Below, piece by piece: positions 24,234 through 32,182 of a stretch of DNA of 64,000 bases. This DNA comes from Terriglobia bacterium. GTDB lineage: Bacteria > Acidobacteriota > Terriglobia > Terriglobales > Acidobacteriaceae. A program made the position numbers and the translations under genes. Position 1 is the stretch's first letter. Every line of letters begins with the position of its first letter. The stretch lies in the NCBI GenBank assembly GCA_020072815.1, contig JAIQGE010000010.1, positions 62,001 to 126,000 of the forward strand. The letters are read 5' to 3'. The notes under the pieces were generated by a model that saw only the letters and a list, made by a program, of their open reading frames with translations, was not told the origin of the DNA and searched no databases.

Positions 24234-24767
24234 TTATGCCTTGACGATCGCGCCCTGGCTGCCTTGCGCCGGATTGTCCCGCGGGTAGAGCTTGTAGCCA
24301 CGAAGCACCAGTTGGATCGTGTTGCCCGCGTTGGAACGATCTGTAAAGCTGGCCCGGACCACTGAAGACCTGGCCCACACGTAAGGCTCTACCAGCGGGA
24401 AAGGCAATTGCGCCGTGCCGGCAAAGTTCTCGCCGTTCACGTTGGTAGTGGAAAGATTCCTGCCGGTGGAAGGATCGAGCAGCGACACAGAGTAAATCCC
24501 GGTAGAGTTGGCCACGGTAAAGACCCATTCAAAGTCCGCGTCCTGGTCAATCTGCTGCTGGACAGGCAAGCCGGCCTGCAGGGCGGTAAGGACCGCGTTG
24601 GGCAATACCAGGTCATAAGGCACGCGAATGGGCTGTTGCTGGATCACGCCGTTGCCCTGGCAATTGGGACAAGTCTGGAAACCGCCGCGGCCGGTGGGCA
24701 GTGCGCCCTTCCCTTTGCAGGTGGGGCAGGTCACGCCGGCTGCCAGTGCTGATGGTGTGGTGGACAT
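24234..24767 (-). CDS. Zinc-finger plus beta-sandwich protein
   Basis: 177 residues from ATG 24767. Residues ~10-35 are a DnaJ-type zinc finger (TCPTCKGKGALPTGRGGF then QTCPNCQGNG). From ~45 a beta domain runs YDLVLPNAVLTALQ, FEWVFTVANSTGIYSVSLLD, and ends AQLPFPLVEPYVWARSSVVR, NTIQLVLRGYKLYP. Its last 50 residues align with the 23326 protein, so the two are paralogues. A CxxCxGxG finger at the head of a structural-type domain is odd, and the same finger type occurs in the 17094 regulator. Confidence 0.6.
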   Translation of the reverse strand: MSTTPSALAAGVTCPTCKGKGALPTGRGGFQTCPNCQGNGVIQQQPIRVPYDLVLPNAVLTALQAGLPVQQQIDQDADFEWVFTVANSTGIYSVSLLDPSTGRNLSTTNVNGENFAGTAQLPFPLVEPYVWARSSVVRASFTDRSNAGNTIQLVLRGYKLYPRDNPAQGSQGAIVKA

Positions 24768-24805
24768 AAATGTCTTTTTCCTCAAATCTCAAAAGAGTCT
24801 GCAAA

Positions 24806-24830
24806 CTCCAGGGCCTTACCGGCCCTGGAG
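24806..24830. terminator. GC-rich hairpin between genes
   Basis: CTCCAGGGCC / GGCCCTGGAG, perfect 10-bp stem with loop TTACC, just downstream (leftward) of the 24844-25686 gene and before the 24767 start. The T-tract is weak on either strand; likely a terminator or attenuator. Confidence 0.5.
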
Positions 24831-24843
24831 CTAAAGCGTTTTC

Positions 24844-25686
24844 TTAAAAGCCAGCAGCGGCGATCGCCGCGTCTGGGTTTTTGTAGCCCATGCTGAGCAA
24901 TTCCTGGCGCGCGTAATCGCGGTTCAAGAATTGACGCATCTCATCGCGTGACACGTGCGCGATCTTGGGCATGGCCTTCACCTGTTTACTGTTGGCGTGC
25001 TGCTGCAAAATCCCCAGCGTCACGTGCAAGCCGGTGCTAAACAAGGCGATCCACATGGACGCCTTTTGTTGCGCGATGGGATTTTTGATTTTCAGCGTAG
25101 CGAGCGCGGCCTGGTCCACCTGCGCGGTGAACGCATCGGCCCCGTTCAGCAACGCCTGGTAGGCATCTGCGCCTGGGTTGGCCAGGTAGGTGTCGCACGC
25201 CGCGGTGAGCTTATCCAGCGCCGGCCCGGCGCCATCCACCAGAGGCTGGAGAACGCCGGCAATGTCGGGATCTAAAACCCGCACCTCTCCGACAATCATC
25301 TGCGCCTGGGGCAGCAAAGCCTTGGCAGTCTTTAGCCCGCCCTCTACCCGCTGGACCGCGGCCACGGTTTGGGCCTGGCTATACGTGCAGCCCGTTGTGG
25401 CGATTGGCACAACGATCAGCGCAGCGCACAGGAATAAAGATAGGCTGGACTTGGCCACGTTCGCCGCGGAAGGCAGCGCGCCGGGCGACGGCATCCAGTG
25501 ATTGAAGATCGCGCCGGTGGCCACCACGACCGTGGACCACGCGGGATGCGTCGTCACGAACTGGACAAGGTATTTTTGTATCTCAGGAGAGAGCGCGGTG
25601 AGCACCGTCCCCAGCAATGGCAGCAAAGATGGAAGCAGCTTCTTGAAATTCGCGTTTCGGGTTCTCCCGGCCGCAAAAGCGGCCAA
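24844..25686 (-). CDS. Membrane protein with internal lipobox-like segment
   Basis: 280 residues if the TTG at 25686 is used; no ATG is available early, so the start is uncertain. Two hydrophobic parts occur: LLPSLLPLLGTVLTALSPEI, and SLSLFLCAALIVVPIATTGC, the latter ending in a lipobox-like TTGC. A helical region (LKTAKALLPQAQMIVGE...) and YARQELLSMGYKNPDAAIAA end it. The internal lipobox suggests that the true start may be further in, giving a lipoprotein of about 200 residues. Function unknown. Confidence 0.5.
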   Translation of the reverse strand: MAAFAAGRTRNANFKKLLPSLLPLLGTVLTALSPEIQKYLVQFVTTHPAWSTVVVATGAIFNHWMPSPGALPSAANVAKSSLSLFLCAALIVVPIATTGCTYSQAQTVAAVQRVEGGLKTAKALLPQAQMIVGEVRVLDPDIAGVLQPLVDGAGPALDKLTAACDTYLANPGADAYQALLNGADAFTAQVDQAALATLKIKNPIAQQKASMWIALFSTGLHVTLGILQQHANSKQVKAMPKIAHVSRDEMRQFLNRDYARQELLSMGYKNPDAAIAAAGF

Positions 25687-25710
25687 TTTCGGCCATTTCT
25701 TAAGCCCTGG

Positions 25711-25740
25711 GCGCCCGGCGCAAACGTTTGCGCCGGGCGC
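25711..25740. repeat. 30-bp perfect palindrome containing the element's repeated site
   Basis: Half-site GCGCCCGGCGCAAAC is followed by its exact complement; TTTTGGGGG follows on the plus strand. Its centre (GGCGCAAACGTTTGCGCC) is the best copy of a palindrome that recurs across the element. It may act as terminator for rightward RNA, or as a protein-binding site between the 25755 gene and its downstream neighbour. Confidence 0.75.
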
Positions 25741-25754
25741 TTTTGGGGGTTGTC

Positions 25755-26492
25755 TTACTGCACGGCGCGGAACAGTGTGCCGTCCAGGAACACGTGGCTG
25801 TAGATCCCGGTGCCCGCGATCGGGGTGCCAGGAGCCGCTACGACGTTCGCGGTGGTGAAGGGCGCGGCCGTCACGTTGCTGATGGTGGGGTCAATCACGC
25901 AGTTGAACTGCTGCTGCTGCTCGATTGGCACTCCGCCGTAAGCCAGCGTGTAGGTGTTGCGCGCGTCCGGCCAGCCGTTCGCGGTCAGCGAATAGCCGTT
26001 GGTCGCGGCAAACGTGCCCATCATGGACGCGAATGCCCCGCCGCCGGCCGGCAGCCGTCCAACGATGGTGTCCTGGTAGCTCTTCCCGTTCACGTTGAAT
26101 TGGAAGAAGCATTCCATGTACTTTTCCAGATCGTTGCCGACTACGTTGCCCTCAGTGAACACGCTGATAGCGCGAACAATGTGCTTGTTGGGCGCCTGCA
26201 ACACTCCGGCCAGGATCTGGCTGGTGTGCGCCGGCGTTTTCACAAAGCCAGCGACGCCGCCAAAGTTGTACGTCTGCCCTTGCGGGACAGCGAACAGCGT
26301 CAGCTTGACGGTGGCCGTGTTGAGCGCGACCGCGTAGATGTCATAGAGGGCCTGGGTGATTCCTTCCAGGTAGCCCGCCATGATGGGGTTTTTCCGGCGA
26401 AGCCGGGGACGCCCCAGGTCGAACCCTTCCAGTTCAGGCAGGTGCGCGAACTTGCGCGATGCTTGCTTGGTTTGGCGATTGGTTGCTCTCAT
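25755..26492 (-). CDS. Candidate major structural (capsid-type) protein
   Basis: 245 residues from ATG 26492 with AGGAGGTG before it. A basic N-terminal arm (RATNRQTKQASRKF, RPRLRRKNPIMAGY) is followed by an all-beta-looking domain: VKLTLFAVPQGQTYNFGGVA, IVRAISVFTEGN, ECFFQFNVNGKSYQDTIVGR, YTLAYGGVPIEQQQQFNCVI and GTGIYSHVFLDGTLFRAVQ. It stands alone between the palindrome and a strong ribosome site, suggesting high expression. The RRKNP motif recurs in other element proteins. Capsid identity is a hypothesis from length, composition and position only. Confidence 0.5.
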   Translation of the reverse strand: MRATNRQTKQASRKFAHLPELEGFDLGRPRLRRKNPIMAGYLEGITQALYDIYAVALNTATVKLTLFAVPQGQTYNFGGVAGFVKTPAHTSQILAGVLQAPNKHIVRAISVFTEGNVVGNDLEKYMECFFQFNVNGKSYQDTIVGRLPAGGGAFASMMGTFAATNGYSLTANGWPDARNTYTLAYGGVPIEQQQQFNCVIDPTISNVTAAPFTTANVVAAPGTPIAGTGIYSHVFLDGTLFRAVQ

Positions 26493-26637
26493 CTCTAACA
26501 CCTCCTTCTGAGAGACTCAAATTCGCCAAATGCAAAAACTCTAAAAACTCTCCAGTCTCGGGACCGCGCAACCGACCGATGCGCGATCCAGCGAGGGATA
26601 AAGGCCCATACTCAAAGCGAGGACGTGGCGGAGCCGC

Positions 26638-27372
26638 CTAAGCGGCCCAGCGCGAACCCCAACGGGTTGGCTCGTCTGACGCCGCTCCCGGCAGTGCCGC
26701 CGGCGCTGCTGCTGCCGCGGCCAGTTGCGCCGCGGTGGACTGCGCCGCGGACTGGACCGAAGGCATAGGCGAGCCGCTGTAGCCAGGATTCAGCAGGTAA
26801 GGACCCTGCCCTGACGTAGGCAGCGGGAATGAGTTTTCGATGTAATAACCCATGTCCCCGCTCAGACCGATCGGGAAACTGGACCCGAAGAAATTGTTAA
26901 AGATCCTCAGACCCGTCGCGATCAGACCGCCGGCCAGGAAGTGCGCGCCGGCTTGCGGACCGGCAAACTTGCCAACCAACTGGCCGCCGATGAAGGCGGT
27001 CGCGCCGTTCAGCACATAGCCGATAACGCCAGTGTTGTACTGAGCGGCCACCAGGCCAGGAGCTGCGAGCGAGCCGACTGCGCCGGCCGTGCCCCACAGC
27101 AGAAGCCCGCCGATTTCGCGAATGCTGCCTGCCCCGCCTGGATTACGACGGCGCCGGAAGCTCTTGCGATGCCTCGCTCCGCCAAACCCAAACGGGTTTG
27201 AACGGCGGTGACTCGTGCGCCGGTGATGCGTGTTGCCAATCCGGCGGTGAGACTTTCTCTTTTTCGCCACGATAAAAACACCCCCTCCCCCGCTGAGCTT
27301 TTGGCCTCTCGGCTTGTGAACGCGCCGGCGAAGGCCGCGCCCTGAACTTGGATTAACGACTCTGATCTTCAT
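26638..27372 (-). CDS. Basic N-terminus plus Gly/Ala-rich membrane protein
   Basis: 244 residues. The first 75 are extremely basic (KKRKSHRRIGNTHHRRTSHR, RKSFRRRRNPGG). Then come hydrophobic Gly/Ala-rich segments (GGLLLWGTAGAVGSLAAPGL, VIGYVLNGATAFIGGQLVG, FLAGGLIATGLRIFNNFFG) and an Ala/Gln/Pro tail. A second in-frame start (GTG 27270 after GGGAGGGGG) could yield a shorter form. The layout, DNA-binding arm plus membrane helices, would suit a protein linking nucleic acid to a membrane. It contains RRRRNP. Gap 26493-26637 upstream of the next gene holds no frame. Confidence 0.6.
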   Translation of the reverse strand: MKIRVVNPSSGRGLRRRVHKPRGQKLSGGGGVFIVAKKRKSHRRIGNTHHRRTSHRRSNPFGFGGARHRKSFRRRRNPGGAGSIREIGGLLLWGTAGAVGSLAAPGLVAAQYNTGVIGYVLNGATAFIGGQLVGKFAGPQAGAHFLAGGLIATGLRIFNNFFGSSFPIGLSGDMGYYIENSFPLPTSGQGPYLLNPGYSGSPMPSVQSAAQSTAAQLAAAAAAPAALPGAASDEPTRWGSRWAA

Positions 27373-27446
27373 AAAATTGCCCCTTTAAATTCGATTGCAG
27401 GCGTCCCTGGCCTTTTTCAGGTCTTACCCCACGCGCACAACTTCAA

Positions 27447-27653
27447 TCACTTACGCCGGCGCCGCGCCTTGCTTTTCTTTGCCACTGGCAAGCCAGCGCG
27501 CCTGGTGCGACCGCGACGCGCGGGATTGCGTTTCTTCTTTTTCCCGCGGCCGCGCGTGGACTTAAACTCAAACTTCAGCCCCGCGGCCTTCAGCGCCTTG
27601 CGTATGCCGCGCGCCTCGCTCGGGTTCTTTGCAACGATGGTCCTGGCTTTCAT
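27447..27653 (-). CDS. Small very basic protein
   Basis: 68 residues, nearly 40% Lys/Arg: GRGKKKKRNPARRGRTRRAG and VAKKSKARRRRK. N-terminal MKARTIVAKNPSEARGIRKA could be a short alpha/beta unit. Likely nucleic-acid condensing; contains the element's KRNPARR version of the basic-NP motif. Confidence 0.6.
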   Translation of the reverse strand: MKARTIVAKNPSEARGIRKALKAAGLKFEFKSTRGRGKKKKRNPARRGRTRRAGLPVAKKSKARRRRK

Positions 27654-27660
27654 GCTCTCC

Positions 27661-28275
27661 TCACCCCGCTCTGTCTATGCGATACCTTCCGCCGAAAAAG
27701 AATGCTTGCCCGGTGTCCTGGTCAATCAGCAACTCCATCTGCGTTCCCGTTCCCGGCGCGCCGGCGCACTGTGCGATCCAGCCCTCTGCCAGCCCTTCTG
27801 GCCTGATGAGGATCTGCGCCACGGGACCAAAGACCAGAAACCGCGTGCCCTTCAATTGCCCGCGCGCGCGATCGCCCAGCTCTTGCTTGATCATCGGCGC
27901 CGCTGGCGGGACGTAATCGCCGGTGACCTGCGCCGCGGTGGGAATTGGCGGGACCCACGCGGGATCTGGAATATCAGGTAGGCCCACTCTGCCATCCGCA
28001 CGAACGATTGGGTCCAGCAGCAGCAGCGTGCTGCGGTCCTTGGTTTGTGCGATCCGCGGCATCAGGCTCTGGCCTTTTTGTCCTGTCCCGTAAAACTCCA
28101 AACGCACGCCTAAGCTGTTGGCGACTGCTGCGCTGGGCAGCGCGGCGCCTTGCGACGCCTCCAGTACGATCACCCACGCGCGGCCGATCAGCTCATAGTC
28201 GTTGTGCAGAATTCTGTCTTGTTGCCAGCTCAGCGTGCTGGCCGGCGAGTCCATCGTGCCCTGTGAAGTACCCAT
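27661..28275 (-). CDS. Hypothetical protein with shared C-terminal GG.YR motif
   Basis: 204 residues, soluble. LHNDYELIGRAWVIVLEASQ, VRLEFYGTGQKGQS and LLLLDPIVRADGRVGLPD suggest an alpha/beta or beta domain. Its last 25 residues (MELLIDQDTGQAFFFGGRYR then IDRAG) match the end of the 30224 protein (PRLVFDKLTKQVLFVGGSYR then VEAPG). The shared C-terminal hairpin may be a docking or sorting tag. No known family. Confidence 0.55.
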   Translation of the reverse strand: MGTSQGTMDSPASTLSWQQDRILHNDYELIGRAWVIVLEASQGAALPSAAVANSLGVRLEFYGTGQKGQSLMPRIAQTKDRSTLLLLDPIVRADGRVGLPDIPDPAWVPPIPTAAQVTGDYVPPAAPMIKQELGDRARGQLKGTRFLVFGPVAQILIRPEGLAEGWIAQCAGAPGTGTQMELLIDQDTGQAFFFGGRYRIDRAG

Positions 28276-28278
28276 TTC

Positions 28279-28464
28279 TCAGATCCTCGCTTTCTTCCAC
28301 TTCGCCAGCTCGCGCTGTGCGTTGCGTAGCTCTTTCTCCTGGTCCTTGACCATTCCCCTTGCCTGCGCCAGCCTTTCCTTCTTGCCCTGGACCTTCGCGC
28401 GCAGCTCACGGAGAAATAGCCTGCGTTGTTTCTTTTTTCCCGCGAGCGTGAGGACTGGTGGCAT
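28279..28464 (-). CDS. Small coiled-coil basic protein
   Basis: 61 residues: MPPVLTLAGKKKQRRLFLRE then LRAKVQGKKERLAQARGMVK, an uninterrupted charged helix likely to form a coiled coil. It ends directly before the next gene on the operon (stop 28279, next start 28275). Confidence 0.55.
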   Translation of the reverse strand: MPPVLTLAGKKKQRRLFLRELRAKVQGKKERLAQARGMVKDQEKELRNAQRELAKWKKARI

Positions 28465-29478
28465 CTAAAACACCCCCAGCAGTTTTGCCGCTGCCAACCC
28501 GCCCACGCCCCAGATCACGATCGCCGGCAAACCAGTGGACGCGGCGAGCTGGTCCACCAGTGAAGCCGCGGCGCCAACTGGATTGCTTGTGATTGAAGGC
28601 GCGCCACCAGCCGTGATTGCGTTGCCGCTGGCGTCACATGGCCAGGTGCGGCCTTCGTTCTTCCCAAACGTGGTGTAGTGCGTCCAGGCCCCGGCCGGTC
28701 CGCCCGCCGTCCCCATGCCGGGGTCCGCGGCCACGTCGGGATAAAGTTTCCAGTAGGCTTGTGCGCACGCCAGCGACGCCTGCGCCGGCAGCATGGCCGC
28801 GTATGTAGCTTTTCTTTTCGCGATCACGCCGCGGGCCTCCGCCAAAATGAAGCACGCCGCGTTGCAGTGGCTGGAGTCCTGTTTCAGAATAGGGCTTACG
28901 TTCTGCTGCAAATCTGAATACAGTTTGTCCAGCGACGGCCCCGCCTGCGCCGCGGTGATCACTCCCTGCTGGACCGCCTGGTCAATCACGCTCAGCGAGT
29001 CATTGATCGCCTGGACCACAGCGCAGATGATCTGCTGCTCTTGCTTCACCTTAGCCGCGTGGTGGGCGAAGATGGCGCCAAAGACTTCCAACACTCCGCC
29101 CACGGCCAGAACGACCGGCGCCAGCGGCCCGGTTGCGCCCGCGGCGATCGCCGTTGTGGCCCAGGAGACGGCCGCGCTGCCACCCGCGCTAGTGATAAGC
29201 GCCGCTTTGCTCGGCCCGATGACGCCTGAGCAATTCTCCGCGGTGTAGAGCGCGCCTTGCGACATGGCTTGCTGTACAACCTGCTGCACGTTGGCCGCGG
29301 CCGGCGCGCCAGACTGCCCCGCAAAAACCTGCTGCAAGATCGTGGCATCGTCGCCCAGGCGAGTGTGACGCCGGCGCGCAACGCGGCGCGCGGGGAGCGG
29401 CTGCGCCCCAGGGGGGTAAGACCCCAGCGGCAACGGGCGCCGGCCTAGATCGTTCGTGGTTGGAGTCTGAACGTACAT
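28465..29478 (-). CDS. Tail-anchored protein with PDV...EGR repeat domain
   Basis: 337 residues from ATG 29478. N-terminus MYVQTPTTNDLGRRPLPLGS carries the N(D)LG(R)RP tag shared with two other element proteins. A Gly/Ala-rich helical region with two hydrophobic stretches (GPLAPVVLAVGGVLEVFGAI) follows. Near residue 260 comes YWKLYPDVAADPG and WTHYTTFGKNEGRTW, matching the (N/Y)PDV...HY...G..EGR unit found in exported RTX-like and surface proteins. The C-terminal helix is GLPAIVIWGVGGLAAAKLLG. No signal peptide. Confidence 0.6.
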   Translation of the reverse strand: MYVQTPTTNDLGRRPLPLGSYPPGAQPLPARRVARRRHTRLGDDATILQQVFAGQSGAPAAANVQQVVQQAMSQGALYTAENCSGVIGPSKAALITSAGGSAAVSWATTAIAAGATGPLAPVVLAVGGVLEVFGAIFAHHAAKVKQEQQIICAVVQAINDSLSVIDQAVQQGVITAAQAGPSLDKLYSDLQQNVSPILKQDSSHCNAACFILAEARGVIAKRKATYAAMLPAQASLACAQAYWKLYPDVAADPGMGTAGGPAGAWTHYTTFGKNEGRTWPCDASGNAITAGGAPSITSNPVGAAASLVDQLAASTGLPAIVIWGVGGLAAAKLLGVF

Positions 29479-29485
29479 CGGGCGC

Positions 29486-29734
29486 TTAGGGTTCGACCTC
29501 CAGCAGTTTGGGCTTTGCCTGCTCTGCCGGCGTGCGGGGTTCGAGTTGGTCCGCGGGAAACATGACCAAGCTGCCTTCCATCGAATGCCCAGACGGGTGA
29601 TCGCTGCCAGTGATGCGGCATACAAAGTTGTCGGCATCAGGCAGGCCCTCATGGGACACTACTTGTGCGGGCACGCCGGCCAGGTGTGGCGCTGTGATGG
29701 TGACCAGGTCGCCGCGTTTGAATTTCTCTTCCAT
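29486..29734 (-). CDS. Small SH3-like protein
   Basis: 82 residues from ATG 29734 (AAAGGAGCGAATC before it). EEKFKRGDLVTITAPHLAGV, VPAQVVSHEG and FVCRITGSDH look like a short barrel of the KOW/SH3 kind. Longer in-frame start at 29791 overlaps nothing but lacks a ribosome site. Confidence 0.55.
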   Translation of the reverse strand: MEEKFKRGDLVTITAPHLAGVPAQVVSHEGLPDADNFVCRITGSDHPSGHSMEGSLVMFPADQLEPRTPAEQAKPKLLEVEP

Positions 29735-29753
29735 GATTCGCTCCTTTAGCCCT

Positions 29754-30224
29754 CTAAAACGGGACAGCAGTTTTGTCAGTACCTCTCGCACGTCGAATCC
29801 TCCAGATCTGGTCCGCGAACGATGAACGCCGCGCGGGCGACGTGGCCCTGATCATGGCGATCGCTTGCCGCGGGTGCAGATCGTTGGACTCGCCTTTCAA
29901 ACTCTTGACCGCCATCATCCACTGCGCCAGAGACTTTGCCGGCTCCGCGGCCGGGTTGTATTCCTGGTCCACGCGCTGGCCGATGTTGTAGCGTTTCATC
30001 AGATACGCCACCAGGATGTTGTGAGCATGGCAGGAGTACACCAGGTTCCTGGGGTCGTTGTCTGACTCCACGCCGTTCAGGTGGTGGACCCGCGGGTTTT
30101 TCAGTGACCCGCAAAACACACACCGCTTGGACTGGCGTTTGTCAATGCACTTGGCCGCGCGGTTGCGCTGCTGGCGATCAGTGATCTCGCCGGCCGGCTT
30201 TCGAGTTTCAATCTGGCATTGCAT
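29754..30224 (-). CDS. HNH endonuclease
   Basis: 156 residues. RCVFCGSLKNPRVHHLNGVE, then DNDPRNLVYSCHAHNILVA, form a complete HNH: CxxC zinc knuckle, HH with the catalytic His, Asn, and C-x-H. The rest is helical and basic (IRATSPARRSSFADQIWRIR). In tailed phages HNH proteins help terminase; none is seen here, so it may nick element DNA or be a homing or accessory nuclease. The start overlaps the 551-residue gene (ATGA). Confidence 0.85.
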   Translation of the reverse strand: MQCQIETRKPAGEITDRQQRNRAAKCIDKRQSKRCVFCGSLKNPRVHHLNGVESDNDPRNLVYSCHAHNILVAYLMKRYNIGQRVDQEYNPAAEPAKSLAQWMMAVKSLKGESNDLHPRQAIAMIRATSPARRSSFADQIWRIRRARGTDKTAVPF

Positions 30225-31879
30225 CAGTTGATGATCCCCGGCGCTTCCACGCGATACGATCCGCCCACAAACAAAACTTGCTTGGTCAATTTGTCAAAGA
30301 CCAGGCGCGGCCGTTCCCCGCCCTCTTCCCCGAATACGTGGACCCACTCCAGCACTTCGTGGGGCTTCTTGGCGACGTAGACCACAAACGTGGCCTCGCC
30401 CAGATCCACAAAGTCCTTTTGGGTGTCGGTTTCAAACTGGCTCACGTCAATCTCCAGCGGCTCTGTGCAGATCACGTAAAGCTGTTTGCCGTTGGGCGAG
30501 CTGGCCAGCAGAGCAATCTCTTTCAGGTACTGGTGGGGATCGTCCAGAACTCTCTTGACCTGGTCCACCTGCGGCCCGGTGAGGAATGCCATGTGCGGGA
30601 GCTTTTCCCAGTGCTGGACTACAGCGTCCGGCCGCGGGTTGATCTTGTCGAATTTCTCACCGTTCACGCCCAGCGCGACCAGCGGCCCCAGGATGGTGTA
30701 GTCCTTGCGTCGCTTCGCTGAAACCTGAAGATCAAACTCGCCTTCCGGCGCGCGCTTGTGGAATTGCTCGTACAGGTCCTTCGCCTGGTCCGTCGCGTTG
30801 GGGTTCCCCCGCGGTCGCACGTAGCCCTCTAGCTCCGTGTGTCTTTCCCCGCGTCGGCTTTTTGGGGTGCGCTTTAGAAACGTGGCGAGATCCCGTCTGG
30901 TCCCTGGCTTGTCATAGTCGCCCGGCCGCGGGTTCCCTTTCTTCTTTGACACTCTGACTATGTTGCTGTCGCTTGCGATACCCGGCGTCCCATGCGCTCC
31001 ACCCATGTTGAGGACCCAGCCGCCGCTGCTGCTTGGCATGACTGCGCGGCCGGTGCGCTGCTGGCCATGCGGCGTGACGATCGTGACGCGGTCCCCTGGC
31101 CGGATGGCGTCCACCAGGCCGGGGTTCTGGCGCAAACGTTTGCCGGGGTTGCGCCTTAAATCGAACTCGACGCCGATATGCTCCGCGGCGCCGTGGGTGC
31201 GGCCCGATGCCCGTTTTGCGATCTCCAGAACTTGCTGGTGGGCTTCGCCGGTGAATGGCTGGCCGGCAATCCTTATGTCCAGCCAATTGTGCGCGGTCCC
31301 GCGGCCGTGGCCTACTTTCGCCTTGAATCCTGCTGCGGTGAGTGCGCGGCGAACGTTCAGGATCTCCGCCGCGCGTTCTTCCCGGCGATTCTCTGTATTT
31401 TTCTTGCCGGCCACGTGGGCTATCTTCTCGCCCGCGCCAAACGCCAGCCCTTGCACCAGCGCGAGGGGCAGAGGGTTTTTCGCGGAGTGCTTCGCCAAGG
31501 CGCGGCGGCTGTATACCTTTTCCGGGTTGCCAAAGATGATCAGCTCGCCGGGGTTCTTGCCCACGGCGCGCCGGAACAGAGATTCAAAGCCTTCCCCGCT
31601 CGCCGGATGGGGGACCATCTTTTCCGCGACGGGCTTTTTGTAGCCTAGGTTTCCCAGGGCAGATAGCACGTCGCCGCGGACCGAGCTTGCCTGCGCGACG
31701 CCGCTCGGGCGGGCGCGGCGACGTGTGGCTGGCTTCCCGCCTAGTCCGGGACTGAGCGGAACGCCAAACAGCGAAGCAAAGCCCTTGCGCGCGGCGCCCT
31801 TCATCTTGTGGACGATCTTTTTACGCACGCGCTTTTTCTCTGAGCGGGTGAACAGCGGATTGGCGTTGGGCTGGGTCAC
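30224..31879 (-). CDS. Large multi-domain basic protein with NP motifs
   Basis: 551 residues, the longest in the leftward modules. The N-terminus is very basic (SEKKRVRKKIVHKMKGAARK). Several separable parts are linked by NP-containing segments: VGKNPGELIIFGNPEKVYSR; a small alpha/beta part (NVRRALTAAGFKAKVGHGRG); DLRRNPGKRLRQNPGLVD; an SH3-like part (IRPGDRVTIVTPHGQQRTGR); KKKGNPRPG; and VRPRGNPNATD. The last ~160 residues form another domain, ending PRLVFDKLTKQVLFVGGSYR and VEAPGIIN. No Walker or nuclease motif. Segments between NPs could be cleaved apart; a polyprotein-like role is possible but unproven. Confidence 0.6.
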   Translation of the reverse strand: MTQPNANPLFTRSEKKRVRKKIVHKMKGAARKGFASLFGVPLSPGLGGKPATRRRARPSGVAQASSVRGDVLSALGNLGYKKPVAEKMVPHPASGEGFESLFRRAVGKNPGELIIFGNPEKVYSRRALAKHSAKNPLPLALVQGLAFGAGEKIAHVAGKKNTENRREERAAEILNVRRALTAAGFKAKVGHGRGTAHNWLDIRIAGQPFTGEAHQQVLEIAKRASGRTHGAAEHIGVEFDLRRNPGKRLRQNPGLVDAIRPGDRVTIVTPHGQQRTGRAVMPSSSGGWVLNMGGAHGTPGIASDSNIVRVSKKKGNPRPGDYDKPGTRRDLATFLKRTPKSRRGERHTELEGYVRPRGNPNATDQAKDLYEQFHKRAPEGEFDLQVSAKRRKDYTILGPLVALGVNGEKFDKINPRPDAVVQHWEKLPHMAFLTGPQVDQVKRVLDDPHQYLKEIALLASSPNGKQLYVICTEPLEIDVSQFETDTQKDFVDLGEATFVVYVAKKPHEVLEWVHVFGEEGGERPRLVFDKLTKQVLFVGGSYRVEAPGIIN

Positions 31880-32130
31880 TATGCTTGTTTCTTCCTCAGC
31901 AGGTCGAAGTCAGGGAACGCCATGCCAGGCGGTGCGATCGCAGGCGGTGCGTTCAGCCCCAGCATGTCGCGCTTGTTTTTTTCCAGCGTGGTCGTTGCCA
32001 GGGAAAGCAGCGCCAGCGCGTCCAGGATGTTGGAGTGCATACAGCTAAACTCCCCGGTCTTGGGGTTGAGCCGGACAAAGAGATACGCTTCGCCCTCGGG
32101 GATCCCCTGCGGTTTGCTGTTGTCAGACAT
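31879..32130 (-). CDS. Small hypothetical protein
   Basis: 83 residues (EGEAYLFVRLNPKTGEFSCM..., DALALLSLATTTLEKNKRDM). It may be a short strand pair plus helix. Strong ribosome site (CGGAGG) and a one-base stop/start overlap with the 551-residue gene support it. First gene of the leftward block below the rightward cassette. Confidence 0.55.
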   Translation of the reverse strand: MSDNSKPQGIPEGEAYLFVRLNPKTGEFSCMHSNILDALALLSLATTTLEKNKRDMLGLNAPPAIAPPGMAFPDFDLLRKKQA

Positions 32131-32148
32131 ACGTCCTCCGGGTAGAAT
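32120..32148 (+). promoter_or_regulatory. Promoter of the rightward cassette
   Basis: TTGTCA (32120-32125), 17-bp spacer, TAGAAT (32143-32148). Predicted start about 32155, 28 bases before the GTG at 32183. It overlaps the start of the leftward gene 31879-32130. Confidence 0.5.
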
Positions 32149-32182
32149 TCACGCCACACCCCCTTGGCTGAAAGGAAAGCCC

